Shown one piece after another: positions 8,164 through 16,284 of a DNA stretch of 64,000 nucleotides. This stretch comes from Myxococcus guangdongensis (lineage in GTDB: Bacteria > Myxococcota > Myxococcia > Myxococcales > Myxococcaceae): positions 186,001-250,000 of the forward strand of contig NZ_JAJVKW010000015.1 of assembly GCF_024198255.1 (NCBI RefSeq), in the 5' to 3' direction. The notes under the pieces are model-generated. The model had not been told where the DNA came from and made no database searches. It saw only the letters and a list, made by a program, of their open reading frames with translations. The translations under genes were made by a program, and so were the position numbers. Numbering within the stretch: position 1 is the stretch's first letter; every line of letters starts with the position of its first letter.

Positions 8164-9193
8164 CCTCCGCGCAGCGCTGCGGCGTGAAGATTCGCTTCGC
8201 CGCGAGCAAGGGATGCCGCCTGCTGTCCGGGCCCGGGTGGGCGCGCGACTGCGGGATGCTCGCGAGCCCAGGCCCGCCGCATGGCACCGGCGTCCTGTGT
8301 TCTGGGGCCTCGCCGTGTCGGCGGTCGCGGTGGCCCTCGTGGTGTTCTTCATGGGGACTCCTTCCGTGCGCTCCGTGGGCGGGCTCGAGATCGCGCACGC
8401 GAGCGCTGACCTCGTGGTTCGGGAGGACTCCGAGGGGGTGGTGATTCAAGGGGGCGATGCTTCGCTTCTGGACGCATCCCGAGGCATCACCCTCCGGAAC
8501 GAGGGCGCGCTCGTCGTTCGTCGAGAGTCCTCGGGTGTTCGGCTGGTCCGTGGTCGCGCGGAGTTCTCGGTGGGTCATCGCCCGCAGGGCGCGCTCCCCG
8601 CGGTGGTGCTCGTGTCGGGCGGCGCCATCGAGGTCATGGGCACGCGCTTCACGGTGGAGGAGCGAGGGGAGGGTGGCGCGGTCACCTTGCACGAAGGCGC
8701 CATCGCTTTCCGTCAGCCCGGGGGCGAGGTGGTCCCCGTGCAGGTGGGGCAGACGTTGGCGTGGCCGGTGGTCAAACCCGATGAGCCATCCCCTCCTGTG
8801 CGTGTGTCCCCCGAGCCAGCGCCTCCCGAGTCGGGCTCACCTCCCGCGCTGGCGACGCCGACGGGACCGAAGGTCGTTCCTTCCCGTGTCCCCCCTTCGG
8901 TGGTTCGTGGTCCGAGCGTGGAGGAGGTCTTGCGAGAGCTGGAGGTCCTTCGAGGTCGGCACGAGTTCGAGCAGGCGGCGCGGTACCTCGAGGAGTCCAT
9001 GCGCAGACAACCGGCTGCGACGCGTGAGCGCCTCAGCTTCGAGCTGGGCTCGTTGCTGACGTACCAGCTGAAGGACGCGCAGCGGGCCTGTGCTCACTGG
9101 TCCCGACATGAGGAACAGTTCCGTCGCGGGCGCTACCTGGAGGCGGTCCAGCGTGCGCGTGGGACGTTGTCCTGTGAGGGCCGGGAGCGATGA
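8147..9193 (+). CDS. FecR-domain transmembrane regulator
   Basis: 348 residues from ATG 8147, inside the sigma gene (17 bp overlap). A short cytoplasmic N-terminus (RAALRREDSLRREQ) would bind the sigma factor. One membrane helix (FWGLAVSAVAVALVVFFMG, about residues 47-65) leads to a periplasmic FecR domain of repeated beta-strands, including EVMGTRFTVEERGEGG and VTLHEGAIAF. A Pro-rich linker then joins a C-terminal helical segment of about 95 residues (EVLRELEVLRGRHEFEQA onward) that looks like TPR or coiled-coil helices, an addition beyond the classical FecR layout. The role inferred is to pass an envelope signal to the ECF sigma factor. The stop overlaps the next start as ATGA. Confidence 0.87.
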   Translation: MMAPRDLRAALRREDSLRREQGMPPAVRARVGARLRDAREPRPAAWHRRPVFWGLAVSAVAVALVVFFMGTPSVRSVGGLEIAHASADLVVREDSEGVVIQGGDASLLDASRGITLRNEGALVVRRESSGVRLVRGRAEFSVGHRPQGALPAVVLVSGGAIEVMGTRFTVEERGEGGAVTLHEGAIAFRQPGGEVVPVQVGQTLAWPVVKPDEPSPPVRVSPEPAPPESGSPPALATPTGPKVVPSRVPPSVVRGPSVEEVLRELEVLRGRHEFEQAARYLEESMRRQPAATRERLSFELGSLLTYQLKDAQRACAHWSRHEEQFRRGRYLEAVQRARGTLSCEGRER

Positions 9194-9735
9194 GTCGCTG
9201 GGGCCTGCTGTGTCTGGTCGCGGCGCTGGCCGCCTGTGATGCCGTCGTCATCGACCATGCCCCGAACTCCAATCTGCTCGATGCGGAGACGGCCTCCCTG
9301 GAGACAGGGCTCGGTGTGTGGACCGCGTGGTACGGCGTCACCGCGTCGAGAGCGTCCACCGACGCGAGAGAGGGTGAAGCCGTCCTGCGCGTGGAGGTGA
9401 CCGAGCCGTATGGCTGGGGTGTTCACCTCGACAACTGGCCGGGATTCGCCGCGTCACCCGGGGCGCACCGTGCCTCTTTCTGGGCGCGAGGGCGCACGGG
9501 GCGCTCGGTGGTCGCACAGATGAAGGTCAGCTGGCGTGACTCGGCCGGCCGGGAGTTGCAGGCGCAGACGCTCTCCAGCCCCGTGCTCTCCGGGCAGTGG
9601 GTGCGGACCGCGCTCGCGCTGACGGCTCCGGAGGGAACGGAGCGGATGTCCGTGGAGGTGACGGGCGACGAAGGTGGCGTGGGCGAGGTCATCGAGCTGG
9701 ATGCCCTGGTCGTCCAGGCTTCGAGCATCCCCTGA
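9190..9735 (+). CDS. Lipoprotein with carbohydrate-binding-like beta-sandwich
   Basis: 181 residues from ATG 9190, overlapping the FecR stop by 4 bp (ATGA). The signal peptide ends in a lipobox (ALAAC, Cys about residue 16). The rest is a single jelly-roll-like domain with NLLDAETASLETGLGVW, YGWGVHLDNWPG, HRASFWARG and SVEVTG strands, the layout of CBM4/9-type carbohydrate-binding modules. As the third gene of an ECF sigma/FecR operon it could be the surface sensor that binds a glycan, or simply the regulated product. The catalytic part of a glycosidase is absent, so it is a stand-alone binding protein. Confidence 0.72.
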   Translation: MSRWGLLCLVAALAACDAVVIDHAPNSNLLDAETASLETGLGVWTAWYGVTASRASTDAREGEAVLRVEVTEPYGWGVHLDNWPGFAASPGAHRASFWARGRTGRSVVAQMKVSWRDSAGRELQAQTLSSPVLSGQWVRTALALTAPEGTERMSVEVTGDEGGVGEVIELDALVVQASSIP

Positions 9736-9741
9736 CGCACC

Positions 9742-10452
9742 TCAGTCGTCGCGGCGCTCGAGTTCCTCGAGGGCGCTCCGGGCGCTGGATGAAACGCTGC
9801 CCCACGGCGTGGCGGCATGGTCTCTCAACGAGACCTCTCGCAGCGGCTCGATGGCCTTCGCGTCACCCTGCTGACCGAGCGAATAGGCCGCCGAATAGCG
9901 CACCATCGCGGACGCGTCCCGGAGCTGGCCGATGAGGACCTCCACGACGCCTTCATGTCTGAAGTGGGCCAGGGCCTCCGCGGCCTCCGCCCTCATCTCT
10001 TCGTCTTCGCGCGGGTCCAGCAGGAGCTTCATCACGTGGGCCGCGGCCCGGGGGGGACTGAAGATGCCCAATGCGTGAAGCGCGGCCCGCCGGACGGACC
10101 GGGAGGCATCCTGCTCCATCGCCTTCAGCAAGACCTCGATGGAGGAGTCGTGCGCGACGAGCCCCAGTCCCACCGCGGCCTCCTCCCGGAGCTTGTCCGA
10201 GGACTCGGACATGAGCGGTTCGAGCAGTCTCTGCGCCGCGTCGAGCTCCAGTCGTGGAATCAACCAACAGATGTCCGCGCGAAGCTCGGGGTCCAGGCTC
10301 GAGTCACCCAGCATCTTGATGAGCGCCTGCTCCGACGTCCCTCCCGCGCTGACGACGGAGGCCACGAGCGACTCGGTCTGGGCCCGTCCATCGACGAGGG
10401 TTCCCTGGACGATGGCGTCCAACTTCTTCGCGAGTTTGCGGTCGGGTTTCAT
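9742..10452 (-). CDS. HEAT-repeat protein, probable immunity protein of the upstream toxin
   Basis: 236 residues from ATG 10452, whose first bases overlap the stop of the upstream toxin gene (ATGA at 10449-10452). The open frame continues upstream but only as a shadow of the toxin gene. At least four HEAT-type helical pairs are visible: LREEAAVGLGLVAHDSSIEV, VRRAALHALGIFSPPRAAA, RAEAAEALAHFRHEGVVEV and VRYSAAYSLGQQGDAKAIEP. No signal peptide, so it is cytoplasmic. HEAT-repeat proteins are known among immunity proteins of polymorphic toxins, and the coupled position directly after a toxin gene with a C-terminal cytotoxic-looking domain supports that role. Alternatively it is a generic PBS-lyase/HEAT scaffold. 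Confidence 0.8.
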   Translation of the reverse strand: MKPDRKLAKKLDAIVQGTLVDGRAQTESLVASVVSAGGTSEQALIKMLGDSSLDPELRADICWLIPRLELDAAQRLLEPLMSESSDKLREEAAVGLGLVAHDSSIEVLLKAMEQDASRSVRRAALHALGIFSPPRAAAHVMKLLLDPREDEEMRAEAAEALAHFRHEGVVEVLIGQLRDASAMVRYSAAYSLGQQGDAKAIEPLREVSLRDHAATPWGSVSSSARSALEELERRDD

Positions 10453-12227
10453 CGCTTGGAACACCTGCACGCGAGGTGCTTGGGACGGCATCCGCGAGGC
10501 ATCATCGCATTGAACGCGTGCTTGGCTTCGAGGCACGCGGCAGCCTCGGTGGAGGCGCTCATGGGAGGGCCGTCGACGTATTGGCCATCGTAGGGGCACT
10601 TGTTCGCAGGCAATGCGCTGGGAATCTGCAAGACGGCGCTGTGGCCGTAGCAGGTCCATTTCCCTCCCGAGCCCTTGTCCTTCTTCTTCTTGGAGTCCTT
10701 CCCGGCCTGCTCCGCCTGGGCGGCCTCCTTGACCTCCTTCTTCTCGGCCTGGGCGGCGGCCTCCTTGCCGACGGCCTTCTCCGTCTTGGCCGCGCCTTGC
10801 GAGGCCTCCACGGCGGCCTTCTCCGCCGCGCTCGCGGCCTTGACCTCCTTCAGGCCCTTGGCGATGCCTTCCTCGCCGAGCCGGAAGGCCGCCTTCTCGG
10901 AGACCTTGATGGCCCCCTTGCCCGCGATGGCCCCGAGCTTCACGCCATCGCCCCAGGCGGGCACCATGGCCACCGCGGAGAGACCCGCGTTGGCCCAATC
11001 ACCCTCCAGGGCGTTGATGCCAGCGTTCACTCCATCGGGGATGGCTCCCAGGACCGGGATGAACCCCGCGAGGTCCAAGGCGCCATGGACGATATCCATG
11101 GCAGACAGCGACTTGTGCCGTGTACAGCCGGACGAGTCCTCCGAGACCGCTTCGTCGAAGACCATCAGGTCCCCTTCGAGGCAGCAGTGGGGATGGTCGA
11201 AGGTGCGCCAGACCGTCAGGTAATACGTCCCGGACGCGAGGTTGCCGAAGGTGAAGGTCCGGGGGCCCCCCGTGGTGGCCTCGCAGGTGCCAATCTCCTG
11301 GTCGAACCCCCAGTCCACCGAGCGGGTCAACGTGACGTGGAAATCGAAGTCCCGGCAGTTGGGGACGTCCCGGTCCACGGCCTGTGGGAGCAGCACGACG
11401 CGGAGGCCGCCGTTGCTGACCTCGAACTTCCTCGATTCGAGGACCCGGTGACACACCTGCACCGTGCTCTCGAAGCCCTTCTTCATGAGGGTGTTGGAGG
11501 CGCCCCCGGCGGAGACCCGAGGCGCGTCCTGGCTCGGGACCTGGCTGTCGGAGCGGAGTCCCTTCGCGCCGGACTGCTGCACGACGTGCGTCAGCTCGTG
11601 GGCAAGCAGGCGCCTTCCTTCCTGGGTTCCCGGCGCGAATTGCCCCCGACCGAAGACCACGTCGTGGCCGACGGTGTAGGCATGGGCATTCAGGCTCCGG
11701 GCGGACTGCGCGGCCCGGGTGTCCGTGTGCAGGCGCACGGAGGAGAAGTCGTGCCCGAAGCGCGGCTCGAAGAAGGCCCGGGTCTGCGCATCGAGCGGCT
11801 GGCCTGGCGAGCGCAGCACCTCGCCCACCGCGTCGCGTGACCAGCTCGCGGGCCGGGACCCGGCGGACATCGTCTGGAGCGTGTCCTCCTCCTCGCAGGA
11901 GGTGCATTTGCGGCTGAGCTGCTGTGGGGCGGTGGCGACAGGGCCGACACGCTCGGGCATGCGCAGCACCTGGTCGGCGACGCGGTCCGCCTCGCGCTCG
12001 AGCGGGCCGTGCGCCTCTCCGAGGGCGAGCTTGGTTTGTGGCGCGGTGGGTGGGAAGAGCGGGATGTCGCCGATGCTCCACGACCCCAGGGGCACAGTGG
12101 CCCCGTGCTCGGCGTCATTCCCGTCGAGGGCTCCGAGCTTCCCCACGAGCCCCTTGCCGGCCCGGGGCACGGGCCGGTGGACGCTGGACGGAACCGGGTC
12201 CTGGGCCTTCCTGGTGTGCATTCGCAT
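10449..12227 (-). CDS. Polymorphic toxin: eCIS-core (DUF4157) domain plus pre-toxin helix and Cys/His-rich C-terminus
   Basis: 592 residues from ATG 12227, picked for its GGGAGG ribosome site 6 bases upstream; longer in-frame starts lack one. No signal peptide. Around residues 120-240 is an eCIS-core/DUF4157 domain: LEREADRVADQVLRMP, FFEPRFGHDFSSVRLHTD and the zinc motif HELTHVVQQ. A C2-like or beta-rich region with several cysteines follows. Then comes a hydrophobic pre-toxin segment (LAGFIPVLGAIPDG and AMVPAWGDGVK), an Ala/Lys/Glu coiled linker, and a last 65 residues rich in Cys and His (YDGQYVDGPP, GCRPKHLACRC). That end resembles small polymorphic-toxin domains of the Ntox16 kind, an unverified resemblance. 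The toxin is probably carried by a contractile injection system or released on lysis. The HEAT-repeat gene downstream is its likely antidote. Confidence 0.78.
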   Translation of the reverse strand: MRMHTRKAQDPVPSSVHRPVPRAGKGLVGKLGALDGNDAEHGATVPLGSWSIGDIPLFPPTAPQTKLALGEAHGPLEREADRVADQVLRMPERVGPVATAPQQLSRKCTSCEEEDTLQTMSAGSRPASWSRDAVGEVLRSPGQPLDAQTRAFFEPRFGHDFSSVRLHTDTRAAQSARSLNAHAYTVGHDVVFGRGQFAPGTQEGRRLLAHELTHVVQQSGAKGLRSDSQVPSQDAPRVSAGGASNTLMKKGFESTVQVCHRVLESRKFEVSNGGLRVVLLPQAVDRDVPNCRDFDFHVTLTRSVDWGFDQEIGTCEATTGGPRTFTFGNLASGTYYLTVWRTFDHPHCCLEGDLMVFDEAVSEDSSGCTRHKSLSAMDIVHGALDLAGFIPVLGAIPDGVNAGINALEGDWANAGLSAVAMVPAWGDGVKLGAIAGKGAIKVSEKAAFRLGEEGIAKGLKEVKAASAAEKAAVEASQGAAKTEKAVGKEAAAQAEKKEVKEAAQAEQAGKDSKKKKDKGSGGKWTCYGHSAVLQIPSALPANKCPYDGQYVDGPPMSASTEAAACLEAKHAFNAMMPRGCRPKHLACRCSKR

Positions 12228-12421
12228 CGCGTGCCTCCCGAGGTCGGGTGCCTTCGATGGAACAACGCTGTCGGGTCGAAAGGTTGAGCGAGATTCGACG
12301 AGCGTGACGGGAGCCGTCAAGGTGTTGCGGAGAGGCGCCAGGTGTCTGGCATTGGACGTTGCAACGGACCGGCGGAGCCGCTCGAGCCCCGCCGGTCCCA
12401 CGTGCCACGTCGACGCCCGGG

Positions 12422-14458
12422 TCAGAACAGGTCGTGTGCGGGCCAGGCGCTGACGCCGTTCACGACGCTCCACATGAGGTTGTCGAGGTTGATGTCGGAC
12501 GTGCCCGAGTTGTTGCTGTTGTTGGAGTTGGTCATGGCGGACCAGGTGAACTCCTCGGTGCGGCTGGGGCCGAAGCGGTCATCGGTCCGCACCAGCAGGG
12601 CCCGGGTGCCCGGGAGGTAGCCGCCGTGCCACCAGTTGGGGACGCTGTTCACCTCCCAGCCCTTGGCGTAGTTGACGGCGTTTCCCCCGGTGTTCGGCAC
12701 TGTCGTGCGCGTGGTCATCGTGGTGAGGGAGGCCGCGCTCAGCAGGTCCGGGACGGTGGAGAACCCATCCGCGTGCACGGAGACGCGCACCAGGTCGATG
12801 GGCGTGACGACCCAGCCGCCGTGCGCGTCCATGCGACGCACCGGCATGCCGTACGGGTTGGCCGCCCCCGTGCCGAGCTGGTAGTAGGCGACCTCGTTGG
12901 ACAGACGCGCGGCCAGGGTATCGCCGCCCACCGCGAAGCTGGTGGCGCCGCTGGGCGCGAACACGCGGCTCTGCATATAGGCGTCATACGTCATCCCCGT
13001 GACGCGCTCGATGATGCGACCCAGGACGCTGTAGCCGAAGTTCGAATACTGGTGCCGCGTCCCCGGCGCGAACTCGAGCGGCACGTTCTGCAGGACCCAC
13101 TGGATGAGCTGCGCGTGTGTCATGGCCGTGTTCATGAACATGGGGTCGCCCGTGCCGTCGGCGCCGTCGTTGTCCCAGGCTCCAGCAGTGTGCTCCAGCA
13201 GGTGCTGGACCGTGATGTTCAGCACGCGGCTGTCGGCGTAGGTGCCCTGCGCGCCGTAGAGCTCCCCGAGCAGGGCGCCCCGGCCGAAGACGCGGTCCGT
13301 CAGTTGAATCTGCCCGCTCTCGATGAGCCGCATGATGCCGATGGACGTCATCGGCTTGGAGACGCTGGCGACGCGGAAGCGGTGGGAGCTGTTGACCGGG
13401 GTGTTGTTGCCGCGGTCGGCCAGGCCATACCCCTTGGCGAACACGAGGCGCCCACGACGGGTGATGGCCAGCGACAGGCCGACGGTGTTCGTGGTGTTCA
13501 TCGCCTGCTGCACGGTGTCGTCGATGTGCTGCAGGTCCGCGGCGCTGAAGGTCAGGTTCTGCCAGAGCAGCGAGAACTCGGGCGCGCTCCCGTTGTTGTG
13601 CGCCGCCACCAGGATGGGGCGGTACCCCTGGTTCTTGAGGTCCGTCGCGGCCTGTTGATACGCGGCGGAGGAGAGCCCATGGCGCGCGGCCATCGGAATC
13701 CCCGAGGACGCATGGAAGATGGCCGCGTACCGGTCCGTGCCGCCCACGTTGTAGCTGCTGACCTTCGCGAGCTGGTAGCCCTGGGACGCGTTGGTGTCGA
13801 ACGTGGACTGGTACTGGGCCGCGGTCATCCCGTGGTAGGCGCGCCAGGCCGGGCCGCTCGACTGCTCCCAGATGGCCGCGTAGCGCTCCGCGCCACCGGA
13901 CGTGTAACCGCTCACGTGCGAGAGCCGGTAGCCCTGGCCCGTCCAGGTGTTGAACTCCGTCTGGTACTGGGCCGCGGTCAGGTCATGGCGGGCCACCCAC
14001 GGGGCGCCACTGTCCGCGTGGAAGATGACCGCGAAGTAGGCGACGCCTCCGACGCTGTACCCGTTGACCATCACCGGGCGGTAGCCCTGCGCGTTCTGAT
14101 TGACGACGGTCGTCTGGTATTGCGCCGAGGTCAGCCCGTGGGAGGCCCGCCAGGCGGGCCCGCTCGTGTCCTCCCAGATGGCGGCATAGCGGGCACTGCC
14201 GGCGTCCTCGTAACCGCTGACATAGGAGAGGCGATAGCCTTGCCCCGTCCACGTGTTGAACTCCGTCTGGTATTGGGCGGCGGTGAGGTTGTGGCGGGCG
14301 ACCCACGGGTCATAGGGACCGACCAGGGCCTGGGGCGTGGACGCCGACGTGGACTCCGGAGCGGCGGGGGCCTCCTGCTCGGGCACCCCGCAGCCCGCGA
14401 GGGACACGACCAGCGCTGACAAGGCTGCCAGCAGCGGCTTCATTCCAAAGGCTCTCAT
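12422..14458 (-). CDS. Secreted serine hydrolase (beta-lactamase class C fold) with five N-terminal repeats
   Basis: 678 residues from ATG 14458, preceded by GGAG about 10 bases upstream. The lipoprotein signal ends at LAGC (Cys about residue 23). Residues 51-300 are five repeats of about 50 residues built on RHxLTAAQYQT, GQGYR and YAAIW; repeats 1 and 3 are nearly identical, as in polyglycine-hydrolase-like proteins. The catalytic domain follows with the class C/penicillin-binding signature: SVSK (nucleophile Ser and Lys), YSN (Tyr), and HGG as the KTG-equivalent. These enzymes are peptidases, esterases or D-aminopeptidases rather than true beta-lactamases. The repeats may bind the cell surface or a peptide substrate. 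A degradative role on prey or competitor proteins is inferred. It is transcribed divergently from the sigma-54 activator gene. Confidence 0.86.
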   Translation of the reverse strand: MRAFGMKPLLAALSALVVSLAGCGVPEQEAPAAPESTSASTPQALVGPYDPWVARHNLTAAQYQTEFNTWTGQGYRLSYVSGYEDAGSARYAAIWEDTSGPAWRASHGLTSAQYQTTVVNQNAQGYRPVMVNGYSVGGVAYFAVIFHADSGAPWVARHDLTAAQYQTEFNTWTGQGYRLSHVSGYTSGGAERYAAIWEQSSGPAWRAYHGMTAAQYQSTFDTNASQGYQLAKVSSYNVGGTDRYAAIFHASSGIPMAARHGLSSAAYQQAATDLKNQGYRPILVAAHNNGSAPEFSLLWQNLTFSAADLQHIDDTVQQAMNTTNTVGLSLAITRRGRLVFAKGYGLADRGNNTPVNSSHRFRVASVSKPMTSIGIMRLIESGQIQLTDRVFGRGALLGELYGAQGTYADSRVLNITVQHLLEHTAGAWDNDGADGTGDPMFMNTAMTHAQLIQWVLQNVPLEFAPGTRHQYSNFGYSVLGRIIERVTGMTYDAYMQSRVFAPSGATSFAVGGDTLAARLSNEVAYYQLGTGAANPYGMPVRRMDAHGGWVVTPIDLVRVSVHADGFSTVPDLLSAASLTTMTTRTTVPNTGGNAVNYAKGWEVNSVPNWWHGGYLPGTRALLVRTDDRFGPSRTEEFTWSAMTNSNNSNNSGTSDINLDNLMWSVVNGVSAWPAHDLF
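13558..14308 (-). repeat. Five tandem 50-residue coding repeats
   Basis: Within the serine hydrolase gene, five direct repeats of about 150 bp each encode the RH.L-AAQYQ / QGYR / YAAIW unit. Repeats 1 and 3 share long near-identical DNA (around 14243-14296 and 13937-13990), indicating a duplication of a two-repeat block of about 306 bp. Confidence 0.85.
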
Positions 14459-14672
14459 GTGTGTGAACTCCTGGGTGGCGGTGTTGCTGCCAGCCAGGAA
14501 CGAACCCTGCGCCCGTTTCACCTCAGGTGCGGAATGAGGGCGTCGCCTCCCTCTCCCTCAGTGTTCAATCCAAGGGGTTTCGGCAGAGAGGCCTACATCT
14601 CGCATCCCACGCCACGAAATCTCGGTGCCTCGGGCACTGCAATTTCGGTGGAACGCTATTATCCATCGCCTC

Positions 14673-16280
14673 ATGGCGGATGAATTGTCGGGCCGAGTCG
14701 AGGGCGTGAAGGACGCGCGGGACCTGGTGGAGCTGGCGACCACCGAGGACTCGGTGGAGGAGCTGCTGCGGCGCGGGCTCGACTGGCTGACGCGCGTGGT
14801 GCGCTTCGACCTGGCGACCCTGTTCCTCCTGAGGGACGGCAAGCTCGTCTCCGTGGCCGCTCGTGGCCCGCTCGCCAACGCCAAGGTGCGCCACCACGCC
14901 CTGCCGCTCTCGGAGTTCCCCTCCCTGCGCCAGGCCCTGGAGACCCGCCGCGCCCGCGCCTTCACCGAGGAGGACCACTCCCACGGCGACGGAGACCCGT
15001 TCGACGGCGTCCTCGACCTCCCCCCGGGCCACGCCTGCATGGTCGTCCCCCTGTGCGCGGGCGAGCGCTCCTACGGCGTCCTCACCCTCGACCGCGCCGA
15101 GTGCGAGACCTACCCCCAGCCCGTCGTCGACCTGGTCGAGGTCTACGGACAGATGCTCGCCACCGCCCTCCAGGCCGCCGAGCAGCGCGCCACCTTCGAG
15201 CGCCTCCACCGCCAGGACCACGAGCACGCCAAGCTGCTCGAAGCCCAGCTCGGCGGCGAGTCCGAGGGCATCCTGGAGACGTCCCTCAGCACCGTCATGC
15301 GCGACCTCGCCCGGCGCGCGCGTCAGGTGGCGGAGACGGACACCCCGGTCCTCATCACCGGCGAGACGGGCACCGGCAAGGAGCGCCTCGCCCGCGCCAT
15401 CCATCGCTGGAGCTCCCGCGCGGACGAGCCCTTCGTCACCCTCAACTGCGCCGCCATCCCCGCGGGCCTGCTCGAGAGCGAGCTCTTCGGCCACCTCAAG
15501 GGTTCCTTCACCGGTGCGACCAAGGACCGCGCGGGCCGCTTCCAGATGGCCCACGGCGGCACGCTCCTGCTCGACGAGGTGGGCGAGCTGCCCGTCGAGC
15601 TCCAGGCGAAGCTGCTCCGCGCCATCCAGGAGAAGGCCTTCGAGCCCGTGGGCAGCGACAAGACCGTGCGCGCGGACGTGCGCATCCTCGCCGCCACCCA
15701 CGTGGACCTGCAGCGCGCCATCGCCGAGAAGCGCTTCCGCGAGGACCTCTACTACCGCCTGAGCGTCTTCCCCCTGCGCCTGCCGCCCCTGCGCGAGCGG
15801 CGCGAGGACCTGCCGCAGCTGTGCGCGTTCCTCCTCGAGGAGCAGGCCCGGCGCACCGGGCGGCGCGGCATGCGCGTGTCCCCCGCGGGGCTCGCGCGGC
15901 TCGCGTCCTACGAGTGGCCCGGCAACCTGCGCGAGCTGGCCAACGCCCTGGAGCGCGCCACCATCCTCGCGACCGGCACGGAGCTGGGGCCGTCCTCCTT
16001 CGACATCACCTCACACGCGGGCGCCACCAGCACCGCGCCACAGCTCGAGGCCTCCGCGGTCCCCGGCGTGGTGGACGCGACGATGAAGCCCGGCTCCGTG
16101 CTGACGCTGGCGGCGGTGCAGCGCGAGCACATCCTGCGCGTGCTCGCGCTCACCCGGGGCCGCGTCTATGGCCCCGGTGGCGCCGCGGCGCTGCTCGGCC
16201 TCAAGCCCTCCACGCTCCAGAGCCGGATGAAGAAGCTCGGCATCGCCCGGCAGGAGCAGTTCGTGGTGGACGAGGTCTGA
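14673..16280 (+). CDS. Sigma-54-dependent transcriptional activator with N-terminal GAF domain
   Basis: 535 residues from ATG 14673; an in-frame ATG at 14625 would add 16 residues. Residues about 15-175 form a GAF-type sensory domain (WLTRVVRFDLATLFLLRDGK, then VVPLCAGERSYGVLTLDRAE). The AAA+ domain has Walker A GETGTGKE (about 230-237), the sigma-54 contact loop as GSFTGA (about 276-281, with Ser in place of the usual Ala of GAFTGA), Walker B GGTLLLDEVGEL, and the arginine-finger region DLYYRLSVFPLRLPPLRER. A Fis-like helix-turn-helix ends the protein (GPGGAAALLGLKPSTLQSRMKKLGI). Expected role: ATP-dependent activation of sigma-54 RNA polymerase in response to a small ligand or oxidant. No obvious target promoter was found nearby, so it is an orphan regulator. 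Confidence 0.93.
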   Translation: MADELSGRVEGVKDARDLVELATTEDSVEELLRRGLDWLTRVVRFDLATLFLLRDGKLVSVAARGPLANAKVRHHALPLSEFPSLRQALETRRARAFTEEDHSHGDGDPFDGVLDLPPGHACMVVPLCAGERSYGVLTLDRAECETYPQPVVDLVEVYGQMLATALQAAEQRATFERLHRQDHEHAKLLEAQLGGESEGILETSLSTVMRDLARRARQVAETDTPVLITGETGTGKERLARAIHRWSSRADEPFVTLNCAAIPAGLLESELFGHLKGSFTGATKDRAGRFQMAHGGTLLLDEVGELPVELQAKLLRAIQEKAFEPVGSDKTVRADVRILAATHVDLQRAIAEKRFREDLYYRLSVFPLRLPPLRERREDLPQLCAFLLEEQARRTGRRGMRVSPAGLARLASYEWPGNLRELANALERATILATGTELGPSSFDITSHAGATSTAPQLEASAVPGVVDATMKPGSVLTLAAVQREHILRVLALTRGRVYGPGGAAALLGLKPSTLQSRMKKLGIARQEQFVVDEV

Positions 16281-16284
16281 CGGC

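Noticed and set aside
10453..10998. Upstream extension of the HEAT-repeat gene as one 418-residue protein
   Set aside because: The extra N-terminus is Arg/Gly-rich shadow of the toxin gene in another frame; the ATG at 10452 overlapping the toxin stop is a normal coupled start.
12422..14458. True beta-lactamase (antibiotic resistance) for the serine hydrolase
   Set aside because: The active-site motifs are shared by many peptidases and esterases, the KTG position is HGG, and the N-terminal repeats fit an exported peptidase better.
14657..14662. TATTAT before the sigma-54 activator as a -10 promoter element
   Set aside because: It lies only 10 bases before the preferred ATG and no -35-like sequence sits 16-18 bases upstream, so the call is too weak.
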